Assembly: GCA_023460085.1 (NCBI GenBank)
Contig: JAEWRI010000022.1
Coordinates: 1 to 64,000 of the forward strand
Length of the DNA stretch: 64,000 nucleotides
Reading direction: 5' to 3'
Source: Bacillota bacterium
GTDB lineage: Bacteria > Bacillota > Clostridia > Christensenellales > SZUA-584
Shown: in pieces, positions 51,355-60,613 of the stretch
Layout of the letters: every line of letters begins with the position of its first letter
Position numbering within the stretch: position 1 is the first letter of the stretch
Made by a program: the position numbers and the translations under genes
Notes under the pieces: model-generated
What the model was told of the DNA's origin: nothing
The model's input: the letters and a program-made list of their open reading frames with translations, nothing else
Database searches by the model: none

Positions 51355-52971
51355 ATGCATCAAAAGGTCACTGGTGAGCTGTTTAAGGATATGATTTTTT
51401 CAGCCGCCGCCTTACTGGAGAACAACAAAAAGAATCTGAATGCGCTGAACGTTTTCCCCGTGCCGGATGGCGACACGGGCACCAATATGTCGCTGACCAT
51501 GATGTCCGCCGTCAAGGAAGTCAAATCGGCGGACGCGGCCCGTGTCTCTGCCGTTGCCGACGCGCTTTCTCTGGGTGCGCTGAAGGGCGCACGCGGCAAC
51601 TCGGGCGTTATCCTGTCCCAGATATTCCGGGGCTTTTCCAAAAGCCTCGCCGGACTGGAGCACGCGCAGCCGCAGGATTTTGCGCGCGCCATGCAGGAAG
51701 GCGTGGATGCCGCATATAAGGCCGTCATGAAGCCCAAGGAAGGCACCATACTTACCGTCGCGCGGGAGATGGCAAAAGCCGCTCTGCGCAGCTCAGGGAA
51801 CGGTGACAACATCTTCATGCTGATGGACGCCGTGCTGGATCAGGGCGCTCAGACGCTGAAGAAAACCCCCGACATGCTGCCGATACTCAAGGAAGCGGGC
51901 GTCGTAGACGCGGGCGGAAACGGCCTGCTGGTCATTTTCCGGGGCTTTAAAATGGCGCTGGACGGCGAAACCGTTACGGATACCCTTACGATAGAGCCCG
52001 AAACCACCGCGGATTTCGGGGTTGCCAGCAACGAGGAAATTGAGTTCGGTTACTGCACTGAATTTTTCATCAAGAACCTCTATGATTCCGTGCGTCAGGA
52101 GGATATCGACAGGTTCCGTGAAAAGCTCATGCATATTGGCGATTGCGTACTGGTGGTCGGCGATTTGCAACTGGTGAAGGTGCATGTCCATACCAACGTG
52201 CCCGGCAAGGCGCTGCAGTTTGCATTGCGTTTTGGTGAGCTTTCCCGTATCAAGATTGACAACATGCGGGAGCAGCATAATGAGCTGGAAACCAATTCGG
52301 AGCCTAAAGAACAGAAGAAACTGGCGGTTGTTACTGTTGCCTCAGGCAAAGGCTTTATCAATATTTTTAAAGAATTCATGGTGGATGAAATCGTCGAGGG
52401 CGGACAGACGATGAATCCCTCGGCGGAAACCATATCCAAAGCGATTGAACATGCGCCCTCGGAAAATGTGATTGTATTCCCCAACAACAAGAACATCATA
52501 CTGGCTGCAGAGCAGGCAGCCAACTTTTCCAAGAAGCATGTACATGTAATTCCCACGAGCTCGTTCCCGCAGGGCATCACAGGCGTGCTCGCCTATAATC
52601 CTGATCTGGATTTTGAAGAGAACGTAAAGCGCATGGAAAAGGCCATCACCACCGTGAAAACGGGGCAGGTGACCAGTGCCGTGCGTGAATCGAAAGTAAA
52701 CGGCGAGGTCATCCAGAAGGGCGAGTTGATTGGAATACAGGACGGAGATATCACCTGTCATTCCGGGGACATTTTCCTTACGGTTGAAAGACTGCTGGAC
52801 GGCATGGTGAGCGACGAGGACAGCATCATCACGATATTCTACGGCTCAGACGTCAGCGAGGATTTGGCGCGCAAGGTCGCGGATATGGCGGAGCAGCGTT
52901 ATAAGGACTACGATGTGGAGCTGCAATTCGGCGGACAGCCGGTTTATTCTTTCGTTTTTGCGGTCGAATGA
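51355..52971 (+). CDS. fakA: Fatty acid kinase FakA-like protein (DAK2 domain)
   Basis: The catalytic subunit of the Bacillota fatty acid kinase, which phosphorylates fatty acids bound to a FakB partner. The 538-residue protein has the N-terminal DAK2 kinase domain (ALNVFPVPDGDTGTNMSLTM, GARGNSGVILSQIF) at residues about 1-200, and a C-terminal DegV-like region ending in GQPVYSFVFAVE. No fakB is in the window. It may supply acyl-phosphate used in lipid synthesis. Its stop overlaps recG by four bases. Confidence 0.9.
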   Translation: MHQKVTGELFKDMIFSAAALLENNKKNLNALNVFPVPDGDTGTNMSLTMMSAVKEVKSADAARVSAVADALSLGALKGARGNSGVILSQIFRGFSKSLAGLEHAQPQDFARAMQEGVDAAYKAVMKPKEGTILTVAREMAKAALRSSGNGDNIFMLMDAVLDQGAQTLKKTPDMLPILKEAGVVDAGGNGLLVIFRGFKMALDGETVTDTLTIEPETTADFGVASNEEIEFGYCTEFFIKNLYDSVRQEDIDRFREKLMHIGDCVLVVGDLQLVKVHVHTNVPGKALQFALRFGELSRIKIDNMREQHNELETNSEPKEQKKLAVVTVASGKGFINIFKEFMVDEIVEGGQTMNPSAETISKAIEHAPSENVIVFPNNKNIILAAEQAANFSKKHVHVIPTSSFPQGITGVLAYNPDLDFEENVKRMEKAITTVKTGQVTSAVRESKVNGEVIQKGELIGIQDGDITCHSGDIFLTVERLLDGMVSDEDSIITIFYGSDVSEDLARKVADMAEQRYKDYDVELQFGGQPVYSFVFAVE

Positions 52972-54995
52972 TATCGCTGAATTCCCCGGCAGCCAAGCTT
53001 AAGGGCATCGGCGAAAAGAAAGCGGTACTGCTTTCCAAGCTGGGTATCGATACAGTCAGAGACTTATTGTACTACGCGCCCCGGCTGCATGATCAGCCGG
53101 GCGAACGTGCGGTTATTCGGGATTTGACAGAGGATAAGCTCTGCTGCGTCGAGGCAGTCATCACGGCGGAACCGGGTTTCAAACGGGTGCACAACGGTCT
53201 CAATTTTTCCACGTTTGCGCTGCAAGACGCAACAGGAAGGGTTGAGGCTGTTTTTTTCAACCAGCCCTACATTCGCAGGCTGTACAAAAAGGGCGATACC
53301 GTAACGGTTACAGGCAAACTCAAACGCGTGGGCGGGCGGCTGAAGTTCACCAATCCTCACATGGAGCATGGCAGCGCAGTCCGTGAAGGTCTCACTCCGG
53401 TGTACGCACTGACTTCCGGCCTGACCCAAAAAACGATGCGCCTCGCGGTACAATCCGCGCTGGAGCAAACCTTCGGCAGCATTCATGAGCTTTTCCCCGC
53501 AGACTTCCGCAAACACCATTCTCTTGCAGAAATAAATTTCTCGCTGCAAAATATCCATTTCCCCGCGGATCAAAAGGCGCTGGAGGCAGCGAAACGGCGG
53601 CTGATTTTCGAAGAACTATTGCTGTTTCATATCGCGCTGACTCAGCGTGAACAGGAGAGGCAGCGCGGAGCCATACCGCTTAAGCAGGCTTCCGACTCGC
53701 TGGAACAGTTTGCGGCGCGGCTTCCGTATGCGCTGACGGGTGCGCAGCAGCGGGTGATGCGCGAAATAGCGGATGATATGGCAAGGGATATCCCCATGAA
53801 CCGGCTGCTGCAGGGCGACGTAGGCAGCGGCAAAACAACGCCCGCGTTTTACGCGATGCAGCTATGCGTCCAAAATGGCTGCCAGTGCGCGCTGATGGCA
53901 CCTACCGAGGTACTTGCGCGTCAGCACTATGAAAACGCGCAGCGCATTCTGGGCGAAGCCGGCGTCAATATCGAGCTTTTAACGGGCAGCACCCCCACGG
54001 CGCAGCGCCGGGGAATCTACGAGAACATCGCGGGCGGGCTTACGGATATCGTCATCGGCACGCATGCGCTGGTATATGACCGGGTTGAGTTCGCGAACCT
54101 CGCGCTGGTGATTACGGATGAGCAGCATCGATTCGGCGTCGGACAGCGCGCAACGCTGGAGAGCAAGTCTAAAGCGCCCCATACGCTCATTATGTCCGCA
54201 ACGCCTATCCCACGCTCACTGGCGCTGATACTTTTCGGCAAGGCGGACGTGTCCATCATCGATGAAATGCCGCCCGGCAGACGGCCCGTCAAGACGTTCT
54301 GCGTGCCTGAAAAAAAGCGTTCGGATATGTACGGGTTCCTGCAGAAACAGATGGAGGAGGGTGCCCAGGTATTCGTGGTATGCCCTCTGGTGGAGGACAG
54401 CGAAGACAGCGCCATGCGTTCCTCCGAACAAATTTACGAAGAGCTTTCGAGCCGATTTCCTCATTTCGGCGTTTCTCTTCTGCACGGTCGGATGCGTCCG
54501 GATGAAAAAAACGAAGTGATGGCCCGATTCAAAGCAAGGGAGACGCGTCTGCTCGTCTCCACCACGGTCATCGAAGTCGGCGTCGATATTCCCGACGCTA
54601 CCGTCATGGTCGTAGAGGACGCGCAGCGTTTCGGGCTGGCGCAGCTGCATCAGCTGCGCGGACGCGTGGGAAGAAACGACAGGGCGTCATACTGTTTTTT
54701 GATGTCCGACGACCGGGACAATGAACGCCTGTCGGTGCTGGTTTCAACAAACGACGGCTTTAAAATCGCGGAAGAAGACTTAAAGCAGCGCGGTCCGGGG
54801 CAATTTCTGGGAAACCGTCAAAGCGGAGCATCCGATCTTTATATGGCCAATCTGATATCCGATATGCGTCTTTTCAGCGAAGCGCGTGAAATCGCTGAAA
54901 CGCTTCCGTCGGATGACGCTGATTTGTACCGTGATTTACAAGCATACGCGGAACAACGGTTTGCGCTCTCCTTTTCCAGAACATCGCATATATAA
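52968..54995 (+). CDS. recG: ATP-dependent DNA helicase RecG
   Basis: Reverses stalled replication forks and branch-migrates Holliday junctions. The 675-residue protein has the wedge OB fold (residues about 60-150), Walker A LQGDVGSGKTTPA, DEQHRFGVGQR, SATPIPRSLALI, and the C-terminal helicase motifs TTVIEVGVDIPDA and QLHQLRGRVGRN. It ends the conserved cluster; no sdaAB/sdaAA genes lie between it and fakA as they do in B. subtilis. Confidence 0.95.
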   Translation: MISLNSPAAKLKGIGEKKAVLLSKLGIDTVRDLLYYAPRLHDQPGERAVIRDLTEDKLCCVEAVITAEPGFKRVHNGLNFSTFALQDATGRVEAVFFNQPYIRRLYKKGDTVTVTGKLKRVGGRLKFTNPHMEHGSAVREGLTPVYALTSGLTQKTMRLAVQSALEQTFGSIHELFPADFRKHHSLAEINFSLQNIHFPADQKALEAAKRRLIFEELLLFHIALTQREQERQRGAIPLKQASDSLEQFAARLPYALTGAQQRVMREIADDMARDIPMNRLLQGDVGSGKTTPAFYAMQLCVQNGCQCALMAPTEVLARQHYENAQRILGEAGVNIELLTGSTPTAQRRGIYENIAGGLTDIVIGTHALVYDRVEFANLALVITDEQHRFGVGQRATLESKSKAPHTLIMSATPIPRSLALILFGKADVSIIDEMPPGRRPVKTFCVPEKKRSDMYGFLQKQMEEGAQVFVVCPLVEDSEDSAMRSSEQIYEELSSRFPHFGVSLLHGRMRPDEKNEVMARFKARETRLLVSTTVIEVGVDIPDATVMVVEDAQRFGLAQLHQLRGRVGRNDRASYCFLMSDDRDNERLSVLVSTNDGFKIAEEDLKQRGPGQFLGNRQSGASDLYMANLISDMRLFSEAREIAETLPSDDADLYRDLQAYAEQRFALSFSRTSHI

Positions 54996-55085
54996 TCATT
55001 TCCACCTCTCTATATTATTCCCAGCGTATAAAACAATTTGTTGGGCAAATTATTATCAGCAAGGCAAATATTAAAGGAGGTGAAA

Positions 55086-55277
55086 ATGATGGCGAGAAAC
55101 AGTTCTTTAGTTCCTGAAGCAAAAGCGGGTTTGGATAGGATGAAATTTGAAGTGGCCAGCTCGCTGGGTGTGAACCTGAAGCAGGGTTACAACGGAGACC
55201 TGTCGTCGAAGCAGAACGGCTCCGTCGGCGGCGAAATGGTTAAGAGAATGATCAGTCAGGCGAAGGGCACGAAGTAA
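55086..55277 (+). CDS. Alpha/beta-type small acid-soluble spore protein 1
   Basis: A 63-residue SASP that saturates and protects spore DNA. MKFEVASSLGV at residues about 19-29 contains the germination-protease cleavage region, and the family block VNLKQGYNGDLSSKQNGSVGGEMVKRMI follows in pieces. AGGAGG at 55075-55080 precedes two adjacent ATGs (55086, 55089). No convincing sigma-G promoter could be fixed in the 90 bases upstream. Confidence 0.92.
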   Translation: MMARNSSLVPEAKAGLDRMKFEVASSLGVNLKQGYNGDLSSKQNGSVGGEMVKRMISQAKGTK

Positions 55278-55318
55278 GCCCGCGGATGAAGCAATAAGAC
55301 GGAATGGAGGATTAGGCA

Positions 55319-55483
55319 ATGGCTTTCAACCAGAATATGAAGTACGAAATCGCCAACGAAATTGGCGTTAACCTGAAGCAGGGCTATAACGGCGACCTGT
55401 CGTCTAAGGACGCAGGTTATGTTGGCGGCTACATGGTAAAGCGTATGATTGAGCAGGTAGAGCGCCAGATGGGCGGCAAGTAA
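55319..55483 (+). CDS. Alpha/beta-type small acid-soluble spore protein 2
   Basis: A 54-residue SASP, shorter at the N terminus than its neighbour but sharing the core NLKQGYNGDLSSK and GGYMVKRMIEQ. KYEIANEIGV is the closer match to the classic protease site. GGAGG precedes the ATG. The 41-base gap from SASP 1 suggests one transcript, with a terminator after this gene. Confidence 0.92.
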   Translation: MAFNQNMKYEIANEIGVNLKQGYNGDLSSKDAGYVGGYMVKRMIEQVERQMGGK

Positions 55484-55495
55484 GGCAGGCGATAA

Positions 55496-55528
55496 ATAGC
55501 GCCGGGAAAGCGTTCCGGCGCTATTTTT
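55496..55528 (+). terminator. Terminator of the SASP pair
   Basis: A ten-pair perfect stem (atagcgccgg / ccggcgctat) with a nine-base loop is followed by five T. Confidence 0.9.
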
Positions 55529-55531
55529 GTG

Positions 55532-55560
55532 TTGACAAGATACAGAATAGCATATAATAT
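55532..55560 (+). promoter_or_regulatory. Promoter of the his operon
   Basis: TTGACA at 55532-55537 is a perfect -35; TAATAT at 55555-55560 is at 17-base spacing, and an overlapping TATAAT (55553-55558) at 15. The -35 starts four bases after the SASP terminator. Confidence 0.75.
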
Positions 55561-55567
55561 AACACTA

Positions 55568-55582
55568 TTAGCATGTTAGCAT
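55568..55582 (+). repeat. Tandem TTAGCAT repeat at the his transcript start
   Basis: TTAGCAT occurs twice (55568-55574 and 55576-55582), eight bases apart, immediately after the his promoter. An operator is a reasonable guess; no T-box stem or specifier is present. Confidence 0.4.
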
Positions 55583-55605
55583 AGTACTTTATTAAAGGGG
55601 ACGCG

Positions 55606-56811
55606 ATGGATAAATATCTCCGGCAGGTGCCGGACGGCGTTGAGGATTGTCTGCCGGCGGAGTGCCGTATCAAGCGAAATATGGAGGGCGCGCTTCGGAG
55701 CGTATTTTTTGCTTCCGGCTTTGATGAGGTGGAAACGCCCACCTATGAGTTCTACGACGTTTTTCAAAGCGGTGTGGGCGCATATATGCAAGAGAGCATG
55801 ATCAAATTTATGGACGCCAAAGGACGCATTCTGGTGCTTCGTCCCGATATCACGGTGCCGATAGCGCGTCTGGCCGCCACACGAATGGACCCCAATACTG
55901 TAAAACGGTTATTTTATATCCAGAATTCCTTTGCGGCAGCGCAGCCTGCGATTGGTCGCGCAGGTGAGTTCACGCAGGCGGGTGTGGAGCTCATCGGCGA
56001 TGGACGATGCAGTGCGGACGCGGAGGTTATTGCGCTCGCAATTAAAGCGCTAAAAACCTGCGGACTCGAAACCTTCACCATCGACGTGGGACAGGTGGCC
56101 TACTTCAAGGCATTGATTTCAGACATGGGGCTGGAGGATGCTGAGGCGGAGCGGCTGCGGCACGCGGTCGACGCCAAAGACCTGCTCGCGGTGAAAGCCA
56201 TCGCGGAAGACCTGAAGCTTGGTTCGGACGCGCGCGCACAGATATCCGCGCTGCCGGAGCTTTTTGGCGGCCCGGAGGTGTTTGATAGGGCACTGTCTTT
56301 AACCGACAACCGCAGCTGCGCGGCGGCGGTGGAGAACCTGCGTGCCGTTTACGATACGCTGGCCGAATACGGCCTTGCTTCCTGGCTGTCTATCGACTTT
56401 GGCATGCTGCATGACATTGCGTACTATTCCGGCATGATATTCCGGGGGATTACGCCATCCATCGGTTTCCCTGTAGTATCCGGCGGCCGCTATGACGATC
56501 TTTTCGCCAAGTTTGGCAATCCAGCGCCTGCAACCGGATTTGCGCTCGGCATCAAGCGCGTGATGATCGCGATGGAGCGTCAGGGCCTTTTGAAGGGAAG
56601 CAGCGATACGGATACGGTGGTCTCGTGTGATTCCTCATACGGCGGTAAAGCATACGCATGGGCCGAAGCGCTGCGCTCCGAAGGCCGTCGGGTGTTGTTT
56701 TCTCCCGGGCTCAGCAAAGAAGCGCTGACTGCGCTGAAACACAGCAGCGGCGCACGCGCGGCGGTCTATATCGAATCGGACGGCACCGTCAGTCAGGAGG
56801 GCTGCCAATGA
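55606..56811 (+). CDS. hisZ: ATP phosphoribosyltransferase regulatory subunit HisZ
   Basis: A 401-residue histidyl-tRNA-synthetase-like protein that is required with the short HisG. The class II core is present (LRPDITVPIARLAATRM, QAGVELIGD, ISIGFPVVSGGRYDDL in pieces), but it has no anticodon-binding catalysis of its own. GGGG precedes the ATG. Its stop overlaps the hisG start. It heads a his operon in which every gene is complete. Confidence 0.93.
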   Translation: MDKYLRQVPDGVEDCLPAECRIKRNMEGALRSVFFASGFDEVETPTYEFYDVFQSGVGAYMQESMIKFMDAKGRILVLRPDITVPIARLAATRMDPNTVKRLFYIQNSFAAAQPAIGRAGEFTQAGVELIGDGRCSADAEVIALAIKALKTCGLETFTIDVGQVAYFKALISDMGLEDAEAERLRHAVDAKDLLAVKAIAEDLKLGSDARAQISALPELFGGPEVFDRALSLTDNRSCAAAVENLRAVYDTLAEYGLASWLSIDFGMLHDIAYYSGMIFRGITPSIGFPVVSGGRYDDLFAKFGNPAPATGFALGIKRVMIAMERQGLLKGSSDTDTVVSCDSSYGGKAYAWAEALRSEGRRVLFSPGLSKEALTALKHSSGARAAVYIESDGTVSQEGCQ

Positions 56812-57440
56812 TTACAATGGCACTGGCCAAAGGGCGGCTGGCCGAAAAAACAATGGCGCTGCTGAAAAAATGCGGCGTTGAATGCAATGAGGTGCTTGCC
56901 GATACGCGCAAGCTCATCTTCTACGACGAGCGCAGCGATATGCGATTCATACTCGTCAAACCCACCGACGTGCCCACCTACGTAGATCACGGCGTGGCGG
57001 ATCTCGGGGTTGCGGGAAAGGATACGCTGATGGAAGCGGGCCTGCCGCTGTATGAGATGGCCGATCTGAAATTCGGCAAATGCCGTCTGGCAATTGCGGG
57101 CTATCCCGACAGGCAAAACGGATCGCTGACATCCTCCGTGCTGCGCGTGGCGACGAAGTATCCCGAGGTGGCCAGAAGCTATTATGCGGGTAAGGGCATA
57201 TCCATTGAATGTATCAAGCTTTCCGGCAGCGTGGAGCTGGGCCCGATACTCGGTTTGTCCGACGTCATATTGGACATCGTGGAAAGCGGGCGAACGCTGG
57301 TAGAGAACGGGCTTGCGGTGCTGGAGGACGTCTGCGAGGTATCGGCGCGTCTGGCGGTAAACCGGGCGAGCCTGAAAATAAAAGCGGATGTGCTGGTGCC
57401 GCTGATCGATCGCATCCGGATTGCGGCGGAGGAATCATGA
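56808..57440 (+). CDS. hisG: ATP phosphoribosyltransferase, short form
   Basis: First enzyme of histidine synthesis, joining ATP and PRPP. At 210 residues this is the short HisG that depends on HisZ; MALAKGRLAEKTMALL, VKPTDVPTYVDHGVADLGVAGKD and the PRPP loop DIVESGRTLVENGL are intact. The feedback domain of the long form is absent. ATG 56808 overlaps the hisZ stop. Confidence 0.95.
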   Translation: MITMALAKGRLAEKTMALLKKCGVECNEVLADTRKLIFYDERSDMRFILVKPTDVPTYVDHGVADLGVAGKDTLMEAGLPLYEMADLKFGKCRLAIAGYPDRQNGSLTSSVLRVATKYPEVARSYYAGKGISIECIKLSGSVELGPILGLSDVILDIVESGRTLVENGLAVLEDVCEVSARLAVNRASLKIKADVLVPLIDRIRIAAEES

Positions 57441-58729
57441 GAATTTTTGAGTACAACGAAATTGACGAAGCGCTGAACCTGCTTCGTCGCAAAGCGGAAG
57501 CGGACGAGGGCGTCACGGCGGCGGTGCGTACAATACTTCGGGATGTCGAGCGGGAAGGCGACGAGGCACTGTTCAGGTACACGAGCCGTTTCGACGGGTA
57601 TGCGCTGAATGAACACAACATTCGCGTGACGCCCGATGAAATCCGTCGCGCCTATGAAGCGGTTCCCGCCACCCTCCTCGAAACGCTGCAGCGCAGCGCT
57701 GCCAACATCCGCGTTTTTCACGAAATGCAGAAGCGACAGGGCTATGTGCGCAACCTGGACGGCGCTACGACAGGGCGTCTGGTGCTGCCTGTGCAGCGCG
57801 CGGGCGTATACGTTCCCGGAGGCAAGGCCGCGTATCCGTCCAGCGTACTCATGAACATCATCCCCGCCAAAATCGCCGGAGTGGAGGAGATCGTCATGGT
57901 TACGCCGCCCGGCAAAAAGGGCGAAATCACACCGCTCACGCTGGTCGCGGCCGATATGGCCGACGCCGACATCATACTGCGTATCGGCGGCGCGCAGGCG
58001 GTTGCGGCGCTGGCATACGGGACAAAATCCGTACCGCGTGTGGATATCATCGCGGGGCCGGGTAACGCGTATGTGGCGGCGGCCAAACGCGAAGTGTACG
58101 GCATGGTGGGAATCGATATGCCTGCGGGGCCGTCCGAGGTGCTGATCATTGCTGATGAGTGTGCAAATCCAGCCTGGGTGGCAGCCGATTTTCTTTCTCA
58201 GGCGGAGCATGACGAACAGGCAGCCAGCATTCTGCTGACGCCCAGCCGCGAATTGGCACAAGCCGCGGAGGCGGAGATCCTGAAGCAGCTTTCCGCGCTG
58301 CCGCGTCAGAGCATCGCTGCTCAATCCGTAGCGTCTTATGGCACAATACTGATAACCGAAACGCTGGAGCAAGCCTTCGACGTCGCCAACGAAATCGCTC
58401 CGGAGCACCTGGAGATACTCACTGCGGAACCGCTGCGGTACCTCGGCAGGGTGCGCAGCGCGGGCGCGGTATTCCTCGGTGAGTACTCCCCGGAACCGCT
58501 GGGCGACTACCTCGCGGGGCCCAACCACGTGCTGCCGACATCCGGCGCGGCGCGTTTTGCCTCGGCATTGTCTGTGGACAGCTTTACGCGAACGATGAAT
58601 TATGTGTATTACGATGAAAAAGCGCTGAAAGCGTGTTATGATGATATCGCGCGCTTCGCGGAAGCAGAAGGGCTGGACGCGCACGCGCGCAGCGCTTCAA
58701 TACGCTTTGGCAGGGAGGGTACGCCATGA
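57437..58729 (+). CDS. hisD: Histidinol dehydrogenase
   Basis: Oxidises histidinol to histidine in two NAD-dependent steps with zinc. The 430-residue protein has the family blocks VPGGKAAYPSSVLMN, GPGNAYVAAAKR, DMPAGPSEVLII and the zinc-binding AEHDEQA and GPNHVLPTSG motifs. GGAGG before ATG 57437 lies inside the end of hisG. Confidence 0.95.
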   Translation: MRIFEYNEIDEALNLLRRKAEADEGVTAAVRTILRDVEREGDEALFRYTSRFDGYALNEHNIRVTPDEIRRAYEAVPATLLETLQRSAANIRVFHEMQKRQGYVRNLDGATTGRLVLPVQRAGVYVPGGKAAYPSSVLMNIIPAKIAGVEEIVMVTPPGKKGEITPLTLVAADMADADIILRIGGAQAVAALAYGTKSVPRVDIIAGPGNAYVAAAKREVYGMVGIDMPAGPSEVLIIADECANPAWVAADFLSQAEHDEQAASILLTPSRELAQAAEAEILKQLSALPRQSIAAQSVASYGTILITETLEQAFDVANEIAPEHLEILTAEPLRYLGRVRSAGAVFLGEYSPEPLGDYLAGPNHVLPTSGAARFASALSVDSFTRTMNYVYYDEKALKACYDDIARFAEAEGLDAHARSASIRFGREGTP

Positions 58730-59310
58730 GGACAGCGGAGGTAGTAAGAAATACCAGCGAGACGCAGGTTCGCGTTTCCCTTGATATCGACGGTGAAGGC
58801 AATCGCCGAATCAGCACCGGCGTGGGCTTCTTCGATCACATGCTGGATCTGTTCGCAAAGCATGGCCTGTTCGATCTCACCATCGAAGCAAAGGGTGATT
58901 TGCATGTCGACGCGCACCACACTATAGAGGACGTGGGCATTGCGCTCGGCGAAGCGTTTGCGCAGGCATCGGGAGACAAAGCGGGCATCAATCGTTACAG
59001 CACTCAGTTCGTGCCGATGGACGAGGCCATGGCTTTCGTCAGCGTGGACTTTTCCGGCCGGGCGTATCTTCAATATGCCGTGGGCTGTCCCGAGGCGGAT
59101 GTCGGAGGCGTACCGGTTCAGCTGTTCGAGGAGTTCTTCCGGGCCCTGGCAACCAACGCGAAGCTGACGCTGCACGTATCCACGCTGTACGGCGCCAATA
59201 CGCACCACATGATAGAAGCGGCATTTAAGGCCGCCGGGCGCGCGCTGCGCTTTGCGCTTGAGAAGGATGCGCGATGCTGCGGCATACCATCCACCAAGGG
59301 AGTGCTGTAA
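58726..59310 (+). CDS. hisB: Imidazoleglycerol-phosphate dehydratase
   Basis: The 194-residue monofunctional dehydratase, without the phosphatase domain of enterobacterial HisB. It has STGVGFFDHMLDLFAKHG, DAHHTIEDVGIALGEA and the paired metal site near the end (NTHHMIEAAFKA). The start overlaps the hisD stop. Confidence 0.95.
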   Translation: MRTAEVVRNTSETQVRVSLDIDGEGNRRISTGVGFFDHMLDLFAKHGLFDLTIEAKGDLHVDAHHTIEDVGIALGEAFAQASGDKAGINRYSTQFVPMDEAMAFVSVDFSGRAYLQYAVGCPEADVGGVPVQLFEEFFRALATNAKLTLHVSTLYGANTHHMIEAAFKAAGRALRFALEKDARCCGIPSTKGVL

Positions 59311-59903
59311 TGATTGCCATCGTGGATTATGGCATGGGCAACCTGCGCAGCGTACAGAAGGCACTGGAACATCTCGGGTTTGTGGCGTTGGTCACCGATG
59401 ACGCGCGCCGCATTGCGGACGCTTCGCATATCGTGCTTCCGGGCGTCGGGGCGTTTGCCGATGCGGCGGAGAATCTTTCGCGCAGCGGACTGGACGGTGC
59501 GGTGATAAATGAGGTGGCGAAAGGCAAGCCCTTTCTCGGCATCTGTCTTGGCATGCAGCTTCTTTTTGAGCGAAGCTATGAGAACGGCGTCACGGCGGGT
59601 CTCAGCCTCGTGCCGGGCGAAGTGGTGCCCTTTAACGTGTCCGGTCTGAAAGTGCCGCATATGGGCTGGAATGACCTCTGCGCGCGTGACAACCCGCTCA
59701 TCACAGGCACGCCCTACGTATACTTCGTCCATTCGTATCATGCCTCGGGGGTTCCGGAAGATAATATCATTGCCGAGACGGATTACGGTTATCGCTTTAC
59801 AGCGGCAGTGCGAAAAGACAACGTGTTCGGATTTCAGTTCCACCCCGAAAAGAGCGGTGATGCCGGACTGGCAATGCTGAAACGATTTGGAGAGTTTTCA
59901 TGA
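59310..59903 (+). CDS. hisH: Imidazole glycerol phosphate synthase, glutaminase subunit
   Basis: The 197-residue class I glutaminase that feeds ammonia to HisF. GICLGMQLLF has the nucleophilic cysteine; the catalytic His-Glu pair is in FQFHPEKSG. AAGGGAG precedes the ATG, which overlaps the hisB stop (TAATG). The in-frame start at 59274 lies inside hisB and is not used. Confidence 0.95.
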   Translation: MIAIVDYGMGNLRSVQKALEHLGFVALVTDDARRIADASHIVLPGVGAFADAAENLSRSGLDGAVINEVAKGKPFLGICLGMQLLFERSYENGVTAGLSLVPGEVVPFNVSGLKVPHMGWNDLCARDNPLITGTPYVYFVHSYHASGVPEDNIIAETDYGYRFTAAVRKDNVFGFQFHPEKSGDAGLAMLKRFGEFS

Positions 59904-60613
59904 TCATCTATCCGGCAATCGACATCAAAAACGGCGCATGCGTGCGGCTCCGAATGGGCGACATGGATCAGGCGACGGAATACGGCGAGCCTCATGAGGC
60001 GGCGCGGCGCTGGCAGCAGCAGGGCGCGCAGTATCTGCATATCGTCGATCTTGACGCCGCGTTTTCCGGTACATTCGCCAACAGAGAAGCCGTGCGGCGA
60101 ATATTGGAGACAATCGATATTCCGGTGCAGCTGGGCGGGGGCGTAAGAACCATGGCGGATATCCGGGAGCGTCTTAGCATGGGCATCGCGCGCGTGATAC
60201 TCGGCACGGCGGCGCTGGAATTTCCGGAACTGGCCGCAGAGGCCGCGGCGAAGTACCCCGGCCGAATCGTTGCGGGCATCGACGCAAAGAACGGCAATGT
60301 AGCCACGCGCGGCTGGGCGGAGCAGACCAAGGTAAACGCGCTGCTTCTCGCGCAGGAGATGAAATCGCGCGGCATCCGCACCGCCGTCTACACCGACATC
60401 TCAAGGGACGGCATGCTCACGGGGCCCAACGCAGACGCGATACGCAGCATGGCACAGAGTTCCGGGCTTGAAGTGATTGCTTCGGGCGGCATGAGCCGTA
60501 TCGAGGATGTGCGCAGCGTGAAGCAGGCCGGAGCCGCGGGAGTCATTATCGGCAAAGCCCTCTACGAAGGCAGCATCGCGCTCTCCGATGCGCTGAAGGA
60601 GGCGTCATGCTGA
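59900..60613 (+). CDS. hisA: ProFAR isomerase
   Basis: The 237-residue TIM-barrel isomerase of histidine synthesis. It has [16 protein letters not shown] with the catalytic aspartate, [10 protein letters not shown], and TDISRDGML with the second catalytic aspartate. It overlaps hisH and hisF. Confidence 0.95.
   Translation: MIIYPAIDIKNGACVRLRMGDMDQATEYGEPHEAARRWQQQGAQYLHIVDLDAAFSGTFANREAVRRILETIDIPVQLGGGVRTMADIRERLSMGIARVILGTAALEFPELAAEAAAKYPGRIVAGIDAKNGNVATRGWAEQTKVNALLLAQEMKSRGIRTAVYTDISRDGMLTGPNADAIRSMAQSSGLEVIASGGMSRIEDVRSVKQAGAAGVIIGKALYEGSIALSDALKEASC

Noticed and set aside
54996..55085. Sigma-G promoter for the spore protein genes
   Set aside because: GTATA at 55026 and CAAATTA at 55046 are only 15 bases apart and the -10 has one mismatch; too weak to call.
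55561..55605. T-box or other riboswitch before hisZ
   Set aside because: The leader is too short for a T-box; no specifier, stem I or antiterminator sequence is present.
57182..58684. 500-codon open frame on the minus strand across hisD
   Set aside because: It is antisense to a complete histidinol dehydrogenase and shows no motif or start signal; the plus strand explains the region entirely.
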